Of a stretch of 64,000 nt of DNA, positions 12,701-37,994 are shown in pieces. The translations under genes and the position numbers were made by a program. The stretch spans positions 13,637,106 to 13,701,105 of the forward strand of contig OZ023196.1 of NCBI GenBank assembly GCA_963995505.1, written 5' to 3'. The notes beneath the pieces were generated by a model, which had not been told where the DNA came from, did not search any database, and saw nothing but the letters and a program-made list of their open reading frames with translations. Origin of the DNA: Hypericum androsaemum. Taxonomy: Eukaryota > Streptophyta > Magnoliopsida > Malpighiales > Hypericaceae. Position 1 is the first letter of the stretch; the number at the start of each line of letters is the position of its first letter.

Positions 12701-14265
12701 CTAAGTTCTTTAGTCACTTGATGACTGACATTTTTCTTCAGGTACCTCCACGAGACAATGACTCCATCCATCGTCCACAAGAACATCAAGTCTTCGAACA
12801 TCCTGCTCGATCTCGAGCTCAACCCGCACCTCGGGGACTACGGGTTGGCTAACTTCCATCTGGTTAGTTAATCCCTCTGAAGCATCTGTTAATCAACTTC
12901 CATCAGCATTGTGCTGATCATTTGTATATGTTCCAGCGGACAAGCCAGAACCTCGGAGCCGGATACATCGCTCCGGAGTGCACCAACCCGAAGGCCTACA
13001 CGCTCAAGAGCGATGTCTACAGCTTCGGAGTTGTGATGCTCGAACTGTTAACCGGCCGGATGCCCCTTGACAAGTATGTAACACTCACATCATCATAGCA
13101 AAACACTCTTTTCTCTATATGGAATTTCAATGTTGCTGCATGTCATGGCTCAAACACGAGACATCTTGCGTCTGTTGTTGCAGCTCGAAGCCGAGCCCGG
13201 AGCAATGCCTGGCTCGGTGGGCGAGGCCGCAGCTATACGACATAGACGCCTTAACGAAGATGGTTGATCCTGCTCTTCGCGGGTTGTATCCTCCCAAGTC
13301 ACTCTCCCAGTTTGCAGATATCATTGCCTTGTGTATACAGGTAAGTGTAGTAGATTAGAACCTCGCTTAGATTGAATAGATCAAAGTATGTCCGGCCTAG
13401 TTATGAAAATTTCTTTAGTCAACATTTCACTATTTGAATGAATATGATTACAGTAAAAAATTGAAAATTTAATCAGAAAAAATATGAAACAAATTTAACC
13501 AAGGAGTAGTTGTTAAAAATTTCACATCCAGCCCAAATTGTTGGGTTGGTGAATTTTTCGATACTTATAAACTAGCACACCATTCTTACATTAAGCACTG
13601 TGGTATTCTCAACATACCTCTCAAACGAGACCCATCAAGTCAAAGATTGTACGAACTTTAGTTTCACCAACGTGCGAGAAATGAGGCCGTGCGAGCACAA
13701 CAATGGACAAGAGATCAACTCTCTCTTATATCATGTTATAATCTTCGTATCCAATCCAAAGCTTTAAGGCAGTAGGTTGGTATTTTTTCAACACTTATAA
13801 ACTAGCTAATTACGATTGCATTAAGCATTGTGGTATTCGCAACAGTAGTAATATGCAAATCGATATAATCATATAGTATTAGACTTAACTTTTACTTTCA
13901 AATAGTAAGTGCAAAAAATTAACCAATTTATCATTTCGAGTTAGATTTCGAGATTTCAATATAATTTGTAACCAAGTATTATTGTCGTGTGGCTCTAATT
14001 TTTCCACGAGGGAATGTCAAGCCCTTGAGAAGTCAATATATGCTACCACTTGAACTACTTATTGTCTTCTATCTATTTGAAGGAAATGGCTCATTATCTT
14101 CTAGAACACGTCTTGATCGTTGCTTGTGTGCATCAGGAGGAGGAGAAATTCCGGCCACCGATGTCGGAGGTGGTAGAAGAATTGGTGCGGTTAGTTCACC
14201 GGACGACGATGAACATGAAAGACGATCTAACAACTTCCCGGCGTACAGAGGATTCCGATTGCTAG
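9778..14265 (+). CDS. STRUBBELIG-receptor-family (SRF) LRR receptor-like kinase, atypical catalytic loop
   Basis: Fifteen exons join in phase to 698 aa: 9778-9862, 10328-10460, 10564-10635, 10714-10779, 10855-10926, 11008-11079, 11151-11222, 11308-11439, 11527-11828, 11903-12177, 12264-12535, 12742-12862, 12937-13073, 13184-13340 and 14137-14265. Order: signal peptide (1-22), SRF cap ([21 protein letters not shown]), LRRs on successive 66-72-bp exons, Gly/Ser-rich juxtamembrane part, one TM helix (about 270-292), then a kinase domain. The P-loop GEGSIGCV and Lys432 (AVKK) are present. The catalytic HRD is HKN (530-532) and DFG is DYG (550-552). The end matches the family ([35 protein letters not shown]). 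SRF members act at the plasma membrane in cell morphogenesis and signalling, some without needing kinase activity. Which SRF member this is cannot be settled by eye. Confidence 0.93.
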
Positions 14266-17200
14266 AGTTATGTGTTTTAATTTTTTTTTATACTATCTAG
14301 TATCCTGACATTTATTAGGTAGATTAATCCAGCTTCGAGCTTGACAAGACATTTGAATTTGTGACATAACACAAATGTATTCTCAATAGTTCGAACTCGA
14401 AAACTATTGATTAAGTTAGAACAATTCGTTGCTAGTTGATTTATATGTGTTTTAGTTTTTTTCTTCACAGAAAGCATATGAGAAGAAATTAATTCTTGTA
14501 TTTCTATGGTTATGATGAGCTTGTACCTAGTCTTTTTTTAAGATGTTGTACCTGGAATTTATAAATTTATTACATTAGTAAATTTGGCGCAGATATTCTT
14601 TCAAATGGAATTTTTACCGTCCAGAATCTTTTACCAAGATATTAGGAATACTCAGTCAATCAGAAAAGATCCCATGTCGAATTTCTACTGAAAATACGAA
14701 CTCTGCTCTTTGGAATCCAAATCTGTTCATTCTCCTCCAAATTTATGATTTTCTCTTGGTAAATCAGAAATAGGCACCTATCCCATAATATAAGAGAACA
14801 TTAACCCTAGTTTTGTCAAATTACCGTTAGATCACTGTGTTTCTTACTATTTTCTAAATTAATTTTACTATTATCATCAAGAGGTACTTATTCCAATGAT
14901 AGAAGGTGTAGATGAGTTGATTATTGAATTTCTAAAAGTGTGAAATATTGATTTTAACATGAAGTCAACAAGAATTAGGAAATAACACCCAAAATGTAAT
15001 AACTGCATCAATTATTTAAGTTCACGTCTGTTTACTTTAAGACCTTTTACATCATGTAAAGTTGTTTTTCTAATATTATATATGTACATATTGAACAAGA
15101 GAAGATTTCGTGCAATTTCACCCAAAAAAGTCGATAAGGTGAAAAGTTTATTTAATTTAATCGCGTTTGGTCTCGACCTAAATGACCACACCAATTTGTT
15201 GTCTAACAAAGTTCAGTAAAGAAAAACTACTTATTAATATAACTTGATTAATCCCTCTTGCTACCTTCAAGTGGCCGACCCATTTGCAACCTTGGACTTC
15301 TTAGGAACCTCCTTTTTTATATTGGTCAAACTGTCCACACATCAATGGAAATGTCGTAAAGGCAAAATATAGGTGACTTTCCTCAATCCAATATAAAATC
15401 GGTTTTATCAGTTAACTATTTTAACTAAAATATCTCGAGAATTTTATAATATTTTAAAAATCTTACCTGATTCAGAATTGAATTAAGATGTAGGATGTGC
15501 TAGTATCCAATACCGGATAGTATAATATTATCGTGATTAAATATACTTGAATATTATTGTAATAAATTCTTTGTACCCAATATTATAAAAAGGTAATTAA
15601 AAAAAAGTTTCTCGTGTTTATCTCTAGCCATATGGATTTCAGATGAATCCAACTTTCCGACGATCGAATCTGACATGGTAATGTTGTGGCGATGACGTGT
15701 TCAAGTTAGTCCAAACAAAAAAAATCTAAGACTATCTACACTGCAACCCATCCAACTTAGGTCATAGAATAAATAAATAAATAAATTTTCTCTCATCCAC
15801 ACCCAACCCAACCCAATCCAATTAAATATTTTTCTACCCACTCACAACCCACCCCCAACCTAGGCCACAAAATAAAGAATTAATTTCTCTCTCATCCACA
15901 TAATATTTATTATATTTTTTTGTTTATATATAAATTATAATAAATATACGACAATGATTATTTCGTAATTATAAAAAAAAATATTATAATTCAGTAACAA
16001 AATTAATATCACATTAGCATATTATTTATTTTTAATTTTATTAAAAATAATTTCAATTTTTATAACTACAAAAATAATATCTAAAAAATTTATTTATACA
16101 AATAATATTGTGACAAGTATAAAAAAAATTAATATATAAGTGAGGTCGAGGTCCGCCTGTCAGGCTCTCAAGCAGTGACCCCCAATTTCTTTTTCTTTTT
16201 CTTTTTCTTTTTCTTTTTTTATTTGTTTTTTGGACACGTGCATCCGGACCCAGCCCCGGGGCTGCGGGTGCTCGTGGTCTAATAGATCCAGACTTTTTTC
16301 CTTCTATTTTTAATTCCTTTCTTTCTTCATCAGTTCGTCTGAAGTCCTCCCTCTTCTATTTCTTATATTTTTTAATCATTTCTTTCATCCTCGATTTTTT
16401 TATAAGTAAAATTGTATTACTTCTCAGAAAAAATTCCAAGAGTTACACTACGAGTACATCTCCATTGTACAAGAGAAAACATATCATAACAAAACTATGA
16501 TAAACACTATCTAAATACAATCTCCCAAAAAAATTTCAGCGAGGAGCCAAAACTGTCCTGCATAAAAATAACCCCCTACCTACGGTGGATCAAAAGTTTT
16601 GGTTTGTACGTTACCCCTTACGGCCTCTCTAATTTCTTTCTTCCTCGATAACGTGATGATTATTTCTACAAGCTGCGTTCACCCTTTTTTTATCCCAATC
16701 AAATATATCATTTGAATAATATTACACGCAGAAATTTTATGCGACTTGAATATAAATAAAGTAAAATTTTTGGTATTTATATATTTATTGACAAAAACTC
16801 AATTTTAATAATTTTGGAGTTAAAAAAATAGAACATCTCTTATATAATAATATCTATAAAATAATTTTTTTTCCGATCCTAATGATATCACTCTAGTTAA
16901 ATTTTACTGTATTATGCTATGATTTTGATCCTGAATTATATTTAATAAATAGTCTACAACAATTCCTGTTCGGATATTTTGAGTTTCACACTTGTGATTT
17001 GTGATAAATTGAACTAGCAGATTTCAAGTTTGAATGTTAAGAATGTTACATTGTTAAATTTTAATAGGGATAATTTTTGTCTTTGTTTAAAATTAAAATT
17101 TTTGTTTCAGCTCAAATATAAATTAGTTGATTAGGTGGATGTGAGATTTGATAAAGAAATGTAATTGGTAGGCATCGATTTGAGTGGTTGAAATTAAAGT

Positions 17201-18570
17201 CTAATTACAATCGAATGGAAAACGGACGGAGAAAGGTGAGGAAATTTCTTTAGGTTGGTGATGGGCGACAGGCCGGGGAGACCGGAAGAAAAATTTATTT
17301 TCCTTATGGTGGAATATTACTCAAATTTTCTTAGATAAATTTCTTAATTTTGATGTGAGTAGATGGAGTTGAGTTTTTAAGAATATCACCCTTAGCTAAT
17401 CCATATGGCGTAAACATGAATTGACGAGAGTATAATAAAGAAATCAACATTCAAAAATTCAAGCTCCACGGTGAATGAGATTAGAATGAAGATACAAAAA
17501 TTAAACAGAGAGTTTGGTCCCCTCGGAAAATTATCATCGGCCGAGTTTGCAAGACATCTCAGGTTCAAACGGAAATTCTCGTGGAAGATTATGAGGAATT
17601 AAATATTTCTATCTAATTAGCATCGCTTATTAGATAAGTCATGTTTTGTGATTATATAGGCGAGAAATATTTTTGAGCACTAATTGATATAATAAATAAA
17701 TAATAAATTTAATTACTTATTATTTTGACCACAATTTACTTGTTCCAAAAAAGGAACTACTGTCCTGTTATTGCTCGACGTAGTCTCCAATAGTAAATTT
17801 ATCCTCACTTTTGGAGTCACGCATTTGCAACCTTTGTTCATTCGTTACAGTGAGTTGCTAAGTTCTTTGCCACTTAGTTTCTTTACTTTATGGCACGTAT
17901 ATTGCACCGAATAATGTTCAAGTTAGGTACTATTATCGAATAGTGATAAAATTCACACAATTTAACACTATTACGTTGTCAATTGTACGAACTCGAAATC
18001 TTTTAATTAAATTTGGATAACTTTTTTGTCGATTAATCTCAGTCTCTCTAAGAAACAAGTAAGATGTGAGCATTCCAATTCAGTTACATGTCTCAATTTC
18101 GAACTTAGAAATGTGGTAATGTCGGAATTTGGTAATTATGATTGTACTACTATATAAAGTTCTACCCAATTTATTTGCCCTGTTAATATTCGGATACCAC
18201 CTAATCTTTATGAAAAATTCTCAATTTTGTCTTTGGTGGAATCAGGAAGGTCAATTTTGTTTTGATCCCCCTCATCATTAAATGAAGCGAACTTTTATCC
18301 TCTTTTTTATTTCTTATGAAGAGAGTGCCAACCCCTATCTAGTTTCAAACAGAAGAGGCCAATGAATGGCATGGAAGTGGGAATAGTGGCAAAAAATTGA
18401 CTTTATTATAGCTGTAGCAAAGTTTTAATGAGGTTATGACTACAACTTCTTTGAAAAAATTCTACAATAATACATATAATATGTAGATTTTATTAATAAA
18501 AAATTTACTTATGAAAAAAGTGGGAATGGTGGCAAAAATGTGAATAACTTCGTTGGTGGACTTCCTCTTC
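14266..18570. other. Gene-poor AT-rich spacer
   Basis: No coding region can be supported on either strand. It contains homopolymer and AT-rich runs, a (CAACC)-rich stretch at about 15735-15860 with two related halves (each ending TCTCTCATCCACA), a pyrimidine microsatellite at about 16187, and faint SINE-like remnants (about 15405-15480 and 17935-18060). A GC-richer patch at 16140-16290 (CCCAGCCCCGGGGCTG) is isolated and unexplained. Confidence 0.5.
16187..16220. repeat. (TTTTTC)n microsatellite
   Basis: Five to six consecutive TTTTTC hexamers ending in a T run. It sits directly before the isolated GC-rich patch ACCCAGCCCCGGGGCTGCG. Confidence 0.85.
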
Positions 18571-18571
18571 C

Positions 18572-18583
18572 TATATATATAAA
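18572..18583 (+). promoter_or_regulatory. TATA box of OSC1
   Basis: TATATATATAAAG followed about 30 bp later by CT/CA-rich leader-like sequence. A consensus-like CTAG|GTATAT donor near 18715 suggests a first non-coding exon of about 100 bp and a leader intron ending shortly before the ATG at 19621. The spacing fits a plant core promoter; the leader intron is inferred. Confidence 0.55.
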
Positions 18584-19620
18584 GCCAACGCAATTCCCTC
18601 CTACATCACAAAGTCTCTCTATCTTACATACTCAAAATTCTCTTCATAATTTCTGCTATCCAATCCAATCCAAGGAGCTTCAACTCTTCATCTACTTCTT
18701 AATTACCATACTCTAGGTATATATATACATACATACATCTTCAATGGTAGTCGTTATTTTTTTATAGGTAAAATTTTATTAACCGTAATAATAGTAGTTA
18801 TTATTTTGTATTTGGAATCTCTATTTTTCTTATAAACTATCATCTTCAATGGTTGGTATATATATAATATATGTAGCTTCCAATCTTCATGCATGTTTTC
18901 CATTTTTTTTCGTCCGAATCATTGAGATGTAGTTCAAGTAGTAAAGAGGGGGACATTAAATTGAACTAAAGAGTTAGTAACATGGGTTAAATTGGGAGGA
19001 TCCAAAAACTTCTCAAAACGTGCCTTACTTTGATACACATGAGATTGAGATCTTTGTACAGAAGAACTAAATCCTAATCGCATGAATAAATGACAAGTAA
19101 CAAAAATATAAATTCTGACCGTAGATTTATTATCACAAAAACTTATTTTATTTCTGTCTTATGTTCTTCAATATTTACCAACATATTTAACTACTAATTT
19201 TGACCCAATTATTAATATTAAATCTCTAGTATTTAGAATCGAACACTATTAGAAACTACTCTCTCAATTCTCTCAATGATTTATCGGTTGATGTACCGAT
19301 TGCTATAAATGACGATATATTATTTAGTAGCACAAGACATTATTTTGGGGCTATTGATGGTAACACCTTTCAATATCTTACCAATACAATTAAATCATGC
19401 AGTCGAAGGAGAGGCGCCTACCAATTTCTTGATCAAGGGGAACAACAAACAAATAGCAAATTACCTAATTGGGGCAAAAAAGAAGAAGGTAATTTTCAAA
19501 AAGGTACATAACTTCCCGGATTTCCTACTTTACTCTAATGGTGTGTAATCTTTTACTTAGAGTAATAAATTTATCTACTTATCGAAAAAGGCGAATCGGT
19601 ATCAAACCCGAAGGAAGAAG

Positions 19621-31573
<11,953 letters not shown>

Positions 31574-33640
31574 TCTCAAAGAAAAAAGTTCATATTTTCT
31601 CTTATTGTTTCAATTAAATGTAAAACAGCAATTAAATTGCGGTGTTATACCCATTAATTATTTTAATTTTCCCGAAAATGTCATATTGAGAATAATATAT
31701 AGCTGTTGTAATCCAGCCAAGATGTATTCACCAGCTTATATTAAAGGATTGCACTATATAATGATACCGCATCTATGTTCTTCAATTAGTTCCTAGATAA
31801 CCAACGTATACTTAGATCAACCGACAAATGAATTATTTTTGTAAAATTAATAGTTTTCGAGTTTGAACTATTAAAAAATTCTACTTGACACGAATCATAA
31901 TTAGTCAATCTAATGAGTCTCTCCAACTTTTTTTCAAGGGGAAGATAGAGAGGGGGTAAATTAAAAAGACCATTCCTTATTTAATCTTAACCGTCAAATA
32001 TACCTACAGAGTATATCTATGTATAGTTGATCAAATGAACCTGTATTAGAATACTCTATTGGGCTTTGGCCCGTTCGTCTGTGCTAAACTTGTCCTGTCA
32101 GGCTTTTGCTGGAGCCAAACGGAAAACCTAACTTGCTGGATAGCCATTATTATGAATTTGTGCTAAAATTAAAGAGCCCATAATCTGATACCAAATTTCA
32201 AAATTAAATTTCCCTTCAAGCTAAACATCAAATACTAACAGGAAATTTAATAGATTTTTTTATAATCTTCATATCTAACGTAAAACCTTAAAATATATAG
32301 GTGTGTTACAATTTTCATATTCAATCCAAATTTTAAGACAATTAATATTCTAGATCGAAATTTTTACGCACTTTGACTTCGCCATCGATTGTACTATAAC
32401 ATGAGAGTTGTGCGAACAACAGTCCACCATATGACCATGATTTCTGAAAAAAATCAACAACGGCAGTTATGTAGGGAGTGAGTCCACAAATGATTATTGA
32501 CTTACTCAGATTGGCAGTCATAATTTCGCTAGAAAAAATTTCACACTAAGTAGTTTATAAATACAACTATTAATAAATAGGTAGGTGAGTGAGTCCACAT
32601 ATCATAGCGGGTTCAGTGTTTAAGTGAAAAAAAAATCAACAAAATCACCGTTTCCCAATGGTCAAAAGACTCAAAACTGACACCAAAAGTGGCAAAATTC
32701 CTGAATAATCGTTTTTCTTAATAAATCCCATAAAATATCTGATAAGAATTGATTTAAATGATAAAAAAATTTGATTCATTTATGAATATCACTATTTAAA
32801 ATTTTACAAATATAAAATGTACTATTTGAAAAATTACCTTTTAAAATATAAATACGTCGGCGGCATCAATTCTAGGTTGAAGTCCCCATTTCCTAATGCC
32901 CCCACGTGACGACATAGAACTCCATCACCTCAAAGCTGAATTAAATCGAACCATACTTTGATCCCCACGTGAATCAGCCGTAACCCCGCATCAGCATTAT
33001 CGACGCGGCATTTAAGTCGAAATACGAATAATTTAAGGGCAAATTGTTGGTAGCCTCTAAAATTTGTTTAAATCACTATTTTAGTTTTTTCTATTTCGAA
33101 ACCGAAAATTTACCCTTCCTAATTTGCTTATATTAAATTTTAAGATTTTATTAATGTCATTCGGTCAACATAATTTTAAAATGATAATTATATTTTTTTA
33201 ATAAAAAAACAAAATAAAACTCTTCTTCAACCTTCAATCTCTCTGTCCGCCACCATCAACCTTCAAGCTTCCATGTCCTCATCATCAACAAACACCTCCA
33301 AGTCCTCACGTTTAACCAGCAAAGCTGCATCTTCAGCAACCATCCAAAACCCAATTTTCAGAAACCAATTTATTCTGAGAAAAAAAAAAGATACCAAAGA
33401 GAGCCACGAAAGTGCATCTTCAGCAACATCACCGCCCAACCAATTTTGTTTAGAGAAAAAATCATCACCGCCCAACCAATCATCACCGAGCTAAAGGGAG
33501 GCCGGTTAGTTGTTGCCGAAGGTCGGAGGCCCATAATTTAAATTTAGAGGGTGTGCACCAAATCGAACAAGACAACAAAACCAAAAAAAAGGGGTCGCAT
33601 GCCAAGATGACACATCAGCTTTTCACGTCTAAATGGCATG
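31574..33640. other. OSC1 3' region and repeat-derived spacer
   Basis: No gene seen. The first ~200 bp are the likely OSC1 3'-UTR. Then come SINE-like remnants (about 31805-31925), AT-rich DNA, and a stretch from about 33040 (GGTAGCCTCTAAAATTTG...) resembling the left end of another TIR element, with a Ser-rich open frame at 33273-33494 that has no family resemblance. Confidence 0.45.
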
Positions 33641-33654
33641 CCAACTGGACTTTA

Positions 33655-34765
33655 ATAAATTATAAACATGGTCCTTGAATTGTATATAATTTTTCAAAAG
33701 ACCCCTACCCATCATCTTCTTCAACCTCTCACAAAAACATCATCTTCAACCTCTACTAAGAACATCATCTTCATCTTTTTCAACATCCAAAATAATCAAT
33801 TAACCCAAAAAAAAAACGGAGATAAAAAATTAACCAACGGAGACAAACATCCAAAGTACTTGGACTCCTCTCCCTCCTCGATGTTCAGCGTTTCATTAAA
33901 TGGTTCAAATGTTGCATTCATCTACGGAGATGGCGGTTCTCGACCTAGAGACTGTGAAGCTGTTTGTCTCTAGCCGGTCAGTGCTCGGATCGGATCGAAG
34001 CGAACGACGTGGCGAACCACACGAGGAAAGCCATCCCATCGGCGATAACGAGCGTGAAGGCGAGGGATATCCTCGACAGCTGGGGGGTTCCGACCGTCGA
34101 GCTCGTAGGAGGAGGAGATCGGAGGACGAACTAGGGCTGCCCAGTGGTGAGGCTGATCGATTGCGACGGCCCGACCAAGTTCTTCGTCGTCTCCCTTCCT
34201 CTTTTCAGATTTTGTGTTCGTTTGTTAACCCACAAAAAATTAACCCATTTCAACAATCAATCCCAACCCATAAACTACAAAATTAATTGGGTTTAATTAG
34301 GTTTTCAAATTAATTTTCTTTAATTTGCTGAGCATCCCCGCGGTTTAATTGGGTTTTCAGCTGTCCTTCCCTATGTTCTTCGTAATTATAAGGTCAGGGA
34401 AGTGGAGTCTGGGAAGCTTGAAGGTCTCTTCTGTTTGTTATTGGTACACGAAGGAGAAGGAGGAGAAGAAGAAGAAGAACAGAGAGAGAGAGGAGGGGGG
34501 AGAGTTTTTTTAAAACAATTATAAATAAGTCAGTGATTGTTTTAAAATTTTACCCAAATGTCACGTCATACTTGAACTGCGTATGTCGCACACCACGTCA
34601 TTGCCAATACGATGTCGTTTTGATGGGTACGGTCCGGGCAGCTGTCCGTGGACCAAAGTGATGATAATTTGGTGAGGTTTGACTCGATTGATGGCTTTTT
34701 TACCATAGAATATTAAAGTAATTTTTTGTAATACCATAGGGTACTAAAATAGAATTTTCAAAAAA
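33655..34765 (+). mobile_element. Probable Pack-MULE-like TIR element carrying an enolase-like fragment
   Basis: The right end (about 34628-34758) is a diverged copy of the terminal inverted repeat of the element at 21241-22652. Shared blocks are TCCGGGCAGCTG, GACTCGATTGATGG, TAATACCATAGGGTACTA and the end AATTTTC. The interior is GC-rich and holds the fragment at 34006-34110. The left boundary is uncertain: I see no clean matching left arm, so the start given is approximate. Confidence 0.55.
34006..34110 (+). pseudogene. Captured enolase (ENO3-like) exon fragment
   Basis: One frame reads ANHTRKAIPSAITSVKARDI and continues LDSWGVPTVELV. This lines up with the enolase N-terminus (family consensus KARQILDSRGxPTVEV), and the preceding ANHxRKA is typical of the longer plant enolase-3 type. 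Residues normally conserved are changed (Arg to Trp in LDSRG). No downstream enolase domains follow; an in-frame stop comes shortly after. It lies inside a TIR element, so transduplication by the element is the likely origin. Confidence 0.6.
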
Positions 34766-36333
34766 AAAGAGATGTCGACAATTTTTTTCCAAAAAAGTGG
34801 ATGTGGCTATAAATTTTTTTTCAATTTTCGAAGGCATTCAACACGTGTGGGACACTCGGACGGAAGTGGTCTTCCTAGCAAGTCACTGCCCTTATTATTT
34901 TTTTAACGGTAAATTACTTTTAGAATCCTAGGATTTGGTCATCCTATCTTTCGTATCCCTCGATTTTCAGAAATGATTTTCTCGTACCCCATACTTAGTT
35001 TTATTATACTTTGGGATCCATTTTGCTGGAATACTCGATTTTCTCCGACGAACCTCAATTTGAAAAGACAAAAATACCCGTCTCACTTAAAAAATAAAAA
35101 ATTCATCTCTCATTCTCCCTTCACCTTCTTCTTCCTCCCTTTTTCAACAAAAAACTCAAACCTAAATCTTCTTAGTGATAATCAAAACTAATTAGAGAAT
35201 CAAAACTTGAAAATTTTTAATTTTGAAAATTTCTAATTCGAATTGGAAATCAAAATTTAAAAACCAAAATTCAATTGAAAATAACATGAGTAAATAACAT
35301 TTTCACTCCCGAGGACCTGGAATTCTATCACCTGGAATTCAAAAAACTATAAATTAGAGCTAATAAACAAACTGCATCAATATTGAACCGCAAATCTCGC
35401 CAATTGCATAGTAATTAGCAGACAAATGGAACCAGGAAGAGTTTCAAGAACTTGCATGTGAAAACACACAAAACGCACCGTTCACTTGGTAGAATAGCTC
35501 GGGAATGAACAATAGGAGAAATGGGTCGAATTGAGGCCAACAAAGAAGCCGAGACCACCTGCCTTTAATGTGTGATATGGGATATGGATGTGACAAGTGA
35601 AGGAAAAAAGAAAGAAAAAAAAGTAAAAAACAAATAGGAAAATGTTGGAAGAAAAAAAAGTGAAAAATGAGAAAGAAGAAGAAAAAAATAAGCAAAGGAA
35701 CGGGAATGAAAGTTGGAAGAGGAATAAATGTTGTAAGATGAGAGTGTGAAAAGTTTGGAAAGTGGTTGTAAAGTGAATAAATGGCACGGCTTGAGCCATG
35801 CGGTCAATAAGATTGGGTGTAATATTGGGATGAGTGCATATTAGATATAGTGTGAGGTGTTTAGAATAGACGAGAGCTCGAACATTTTTGTGAGCTCTTC
35901 GGCCGGGTGGTTTAGCTACTTCTCACATATATTATCCTCACATGACTTTAACCCCATTATAACCTAATGAAAAGTCTCATTGATCATGAGCCCCACATTT
36001 ATCGAGGTATCACTGAGTGAGACGTATGAAACTTACAGATCCCGGACGTGTACGCGAGTGATAGGTAGTTGACTACTCATATATGTGAGCTTAAATTTTC
36101 GAACCTCTGAGTGGTCAACCCTCTAGTGTAATCTACTTAGTGCAAAAACTGGGTTAAACCATCAAGGAAGTGGTGTCTACACGTTCTTACTCCTTGTGCT
36201 CAGGTACGTGAACTACTCGGTCGTGGGGTGATCTTATAATGAATGTTCGGGATTTTGGGATGTGTCTGATGCGCTTTACTTGAAGACAAGCAAGGAAATA
36301 AGTGTCGGGGTGTGATGAGTGTGTGAAAGCGCA
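34766..36333. other. Repeat-rich spacer, possibly the internal 3' part of an LTR element
   Basis: No gene is supported. The 35560-35800 purine-rich stretch produces long low-complexity Phe/Ser frames on the minus strand. From about 35830 to 36330 the base composition becomes more even and runs straight into the LTR-like unit at 36334, as the internal 3' portion of a retroelement would. No domain could be recognised. Confidence 0.4.
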
Positions 36334-36787
36334 TGATGTGTCATATATTTCGTACGTGTTTAGTCATGATTTAAGTTATTTTCATCATGTCATGCCAAAT
36401 CTTATGATCATTTTATTACATATGTGTTCGGGAGTAGATTTTTACCCATTGTCATATTTTGTAGGAAAATAGAGCTCAATGAAGGCCGTTGAAGGGGTGA
36501 TTTCAAGAGACTATATTTCAAGAGCAACAACTTTCCTCTCGAGCATCGGATTATAACAAATGAGATATCGTTAAAAATCTTGAAGAGATATCTACATTTT
36601 GTCTTTTAGTCAAGGCCAAATTCGGAGCGGAAGAGGGCCAAAAAGTGAAAATACGAAGATATGATGAGGCTGATCGAGCCTCCGGTGGGCGCCACCTTCT
36701 TGGCGGGCGCTAAGGGAGTTACAGAATGCAAGGTTGGAGGGCTCCAATTTATTGGCGCCCGCCAGGCACTCCGAGGATAGTTTTTTG

Positions 36788-37994
36788 AGAAAATTATGCT
36801 CAGGTCCCTGTAGTTTGGCGTCCTTCCCTCTGGGGTCCCTGCATTTCTGAAATTATTCCTGGCGTCCCCGAAGTTTGGTTTTAGAGACTCTCGGGTCCCT
36901 GACGGCTCTTTTTTTCATTTTTGGTCATAGAAATGACCAAAATACCCTTAAACAAAAAATAAAAAATTTACCTTCATCAACCTTTGAACAAAACACTAAA
37001 AATCAAAAACCAACCTAAAAACAAGATCAAACTAATCAAAATCAAGAACACAACAAAGAACATTAAGGAAAAAAATTAGAATAAAATTTTAAAAAATAAA
37101 CCAAGAACAACGAGGTGGGATCTGGCTTTCTTCTTCTCGAGAATTCTGCAGAAGGCCAGATCTAAAAAAAAGCCAAATCTTATTGAGCCAGATCTATCCG
37201 CTGTAATTGAACAAGTTCTCCCCCATTCTCATCCACCACCGAAATCCCGATCTTCGCCGATAACGCCACCGACTCCGGTCAGTCTAGCGACAGCACCGTC
37301 GAAGGCCGTGCGATCGTCATCGCACCACAGTACTGGAACGATGACCCTGGTGACTGCACGTACAATGCCAGTGCCTTATCCGGAGGCAAAACCAAGCAGT
37401 TCAGCAGGAAGACCACATTATCGGTGAGGACCAAACCGTCATCGCTTGCACATGTACGTTCCTCCCCCTCCCCGGAGGACCACATTGTCGGTGAGGACGA
37501 CATTGATGGTATTGTTTCTGGCTGGGTTGACGTTGATGGGATGTCGGGATGATGGGACGGCGGGAATCGAAGATGTCGCTGGCAGTGGAGATGAACTCGG
37601 GGAGTGGAGAGTCGGAGGAGTCGGAGGGGGATCAAAGTTTGGTGAAATTAAAAGTTTAGGTTTCTTGATTTCGGTGGGTTTAGATCTTAAACGATCTGAG
37701 TTTTTTTTCTTAATATTTTTTATTGTGTTCTTGATTTTGATTAGTTTGATCTTATTTTAGGGTTAGTTTTTTGTCGTTGGTATTCTTGGTCAAAGGTTAA
37801 GAAGGTAATTTTTTTATTTTTTGTTTAAGAGTTTTTTGGTCATTTCCATGACCAAAACTGAAAAATGAGTCGTCATGGACCTGAGAGTCTCTAAAACCAA
37901 ACTTCGGGGACGTCAGGAACGATTTCAAAAATGTAGGAACCCCAGAGGGAGGGACGTCAAACTACAGGGACCTGACCATAAATTTCCCTTTTTT
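36788..37994. mobile_element. TIR element with ~300-bp arms carrying a Hikeshi-like fragment
   Basis: The left arm (CAGGTCCCTGTAGTTTGGCG..., about 36788-37080) and right arm (about 37690-37994, ending CAAACTACAGGGACCTG) are inverted copies. Both contain GGTCAT...ATGACC, TTAAACAAAAAATAAAAA and AAGATCAAACTAATCAAAAT. The GC-richer middle (37190-37640) holds the host-gene fragment listed separately. No transposase. Same family as 39468-40896. Its position splits an LTR-like unit, so it inserted after that unit. Confidence 0.8.
37279..37440 (-). pseudogene. Captured Hikeshi/OPI10-like gene fragment
   Basis: The minus-strand frame reads VVFLLNCLVLPPDKALALYV then QSPGSSFQYCGAMTIARPS and VLSL before a stop. 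This matches the conserved N-terminal core of plant Hikeshi-like proteins (nuclear import carriers for HSP70), whose typical form is FLLN...LPPDKALAxYVQxPGSPFQxCGAV. The remainder of the domain is absent. It lies between the arms of the TIR element and in antisense to the OSC genes. Confidence 0.7.

Noticed and set aside
19309..19548. 79-codon frame just upstream of the OSC1 start
   Set aside because: Lies in the probable leader intron; no homology recognised; the frame does not join OSC1.
35444..35807. Overlapping minus-strand frames of 80-105 codons rich in Phe and Ser
   Set aside because: They translate a purine-rich low-complexity tract; no conserved domain.
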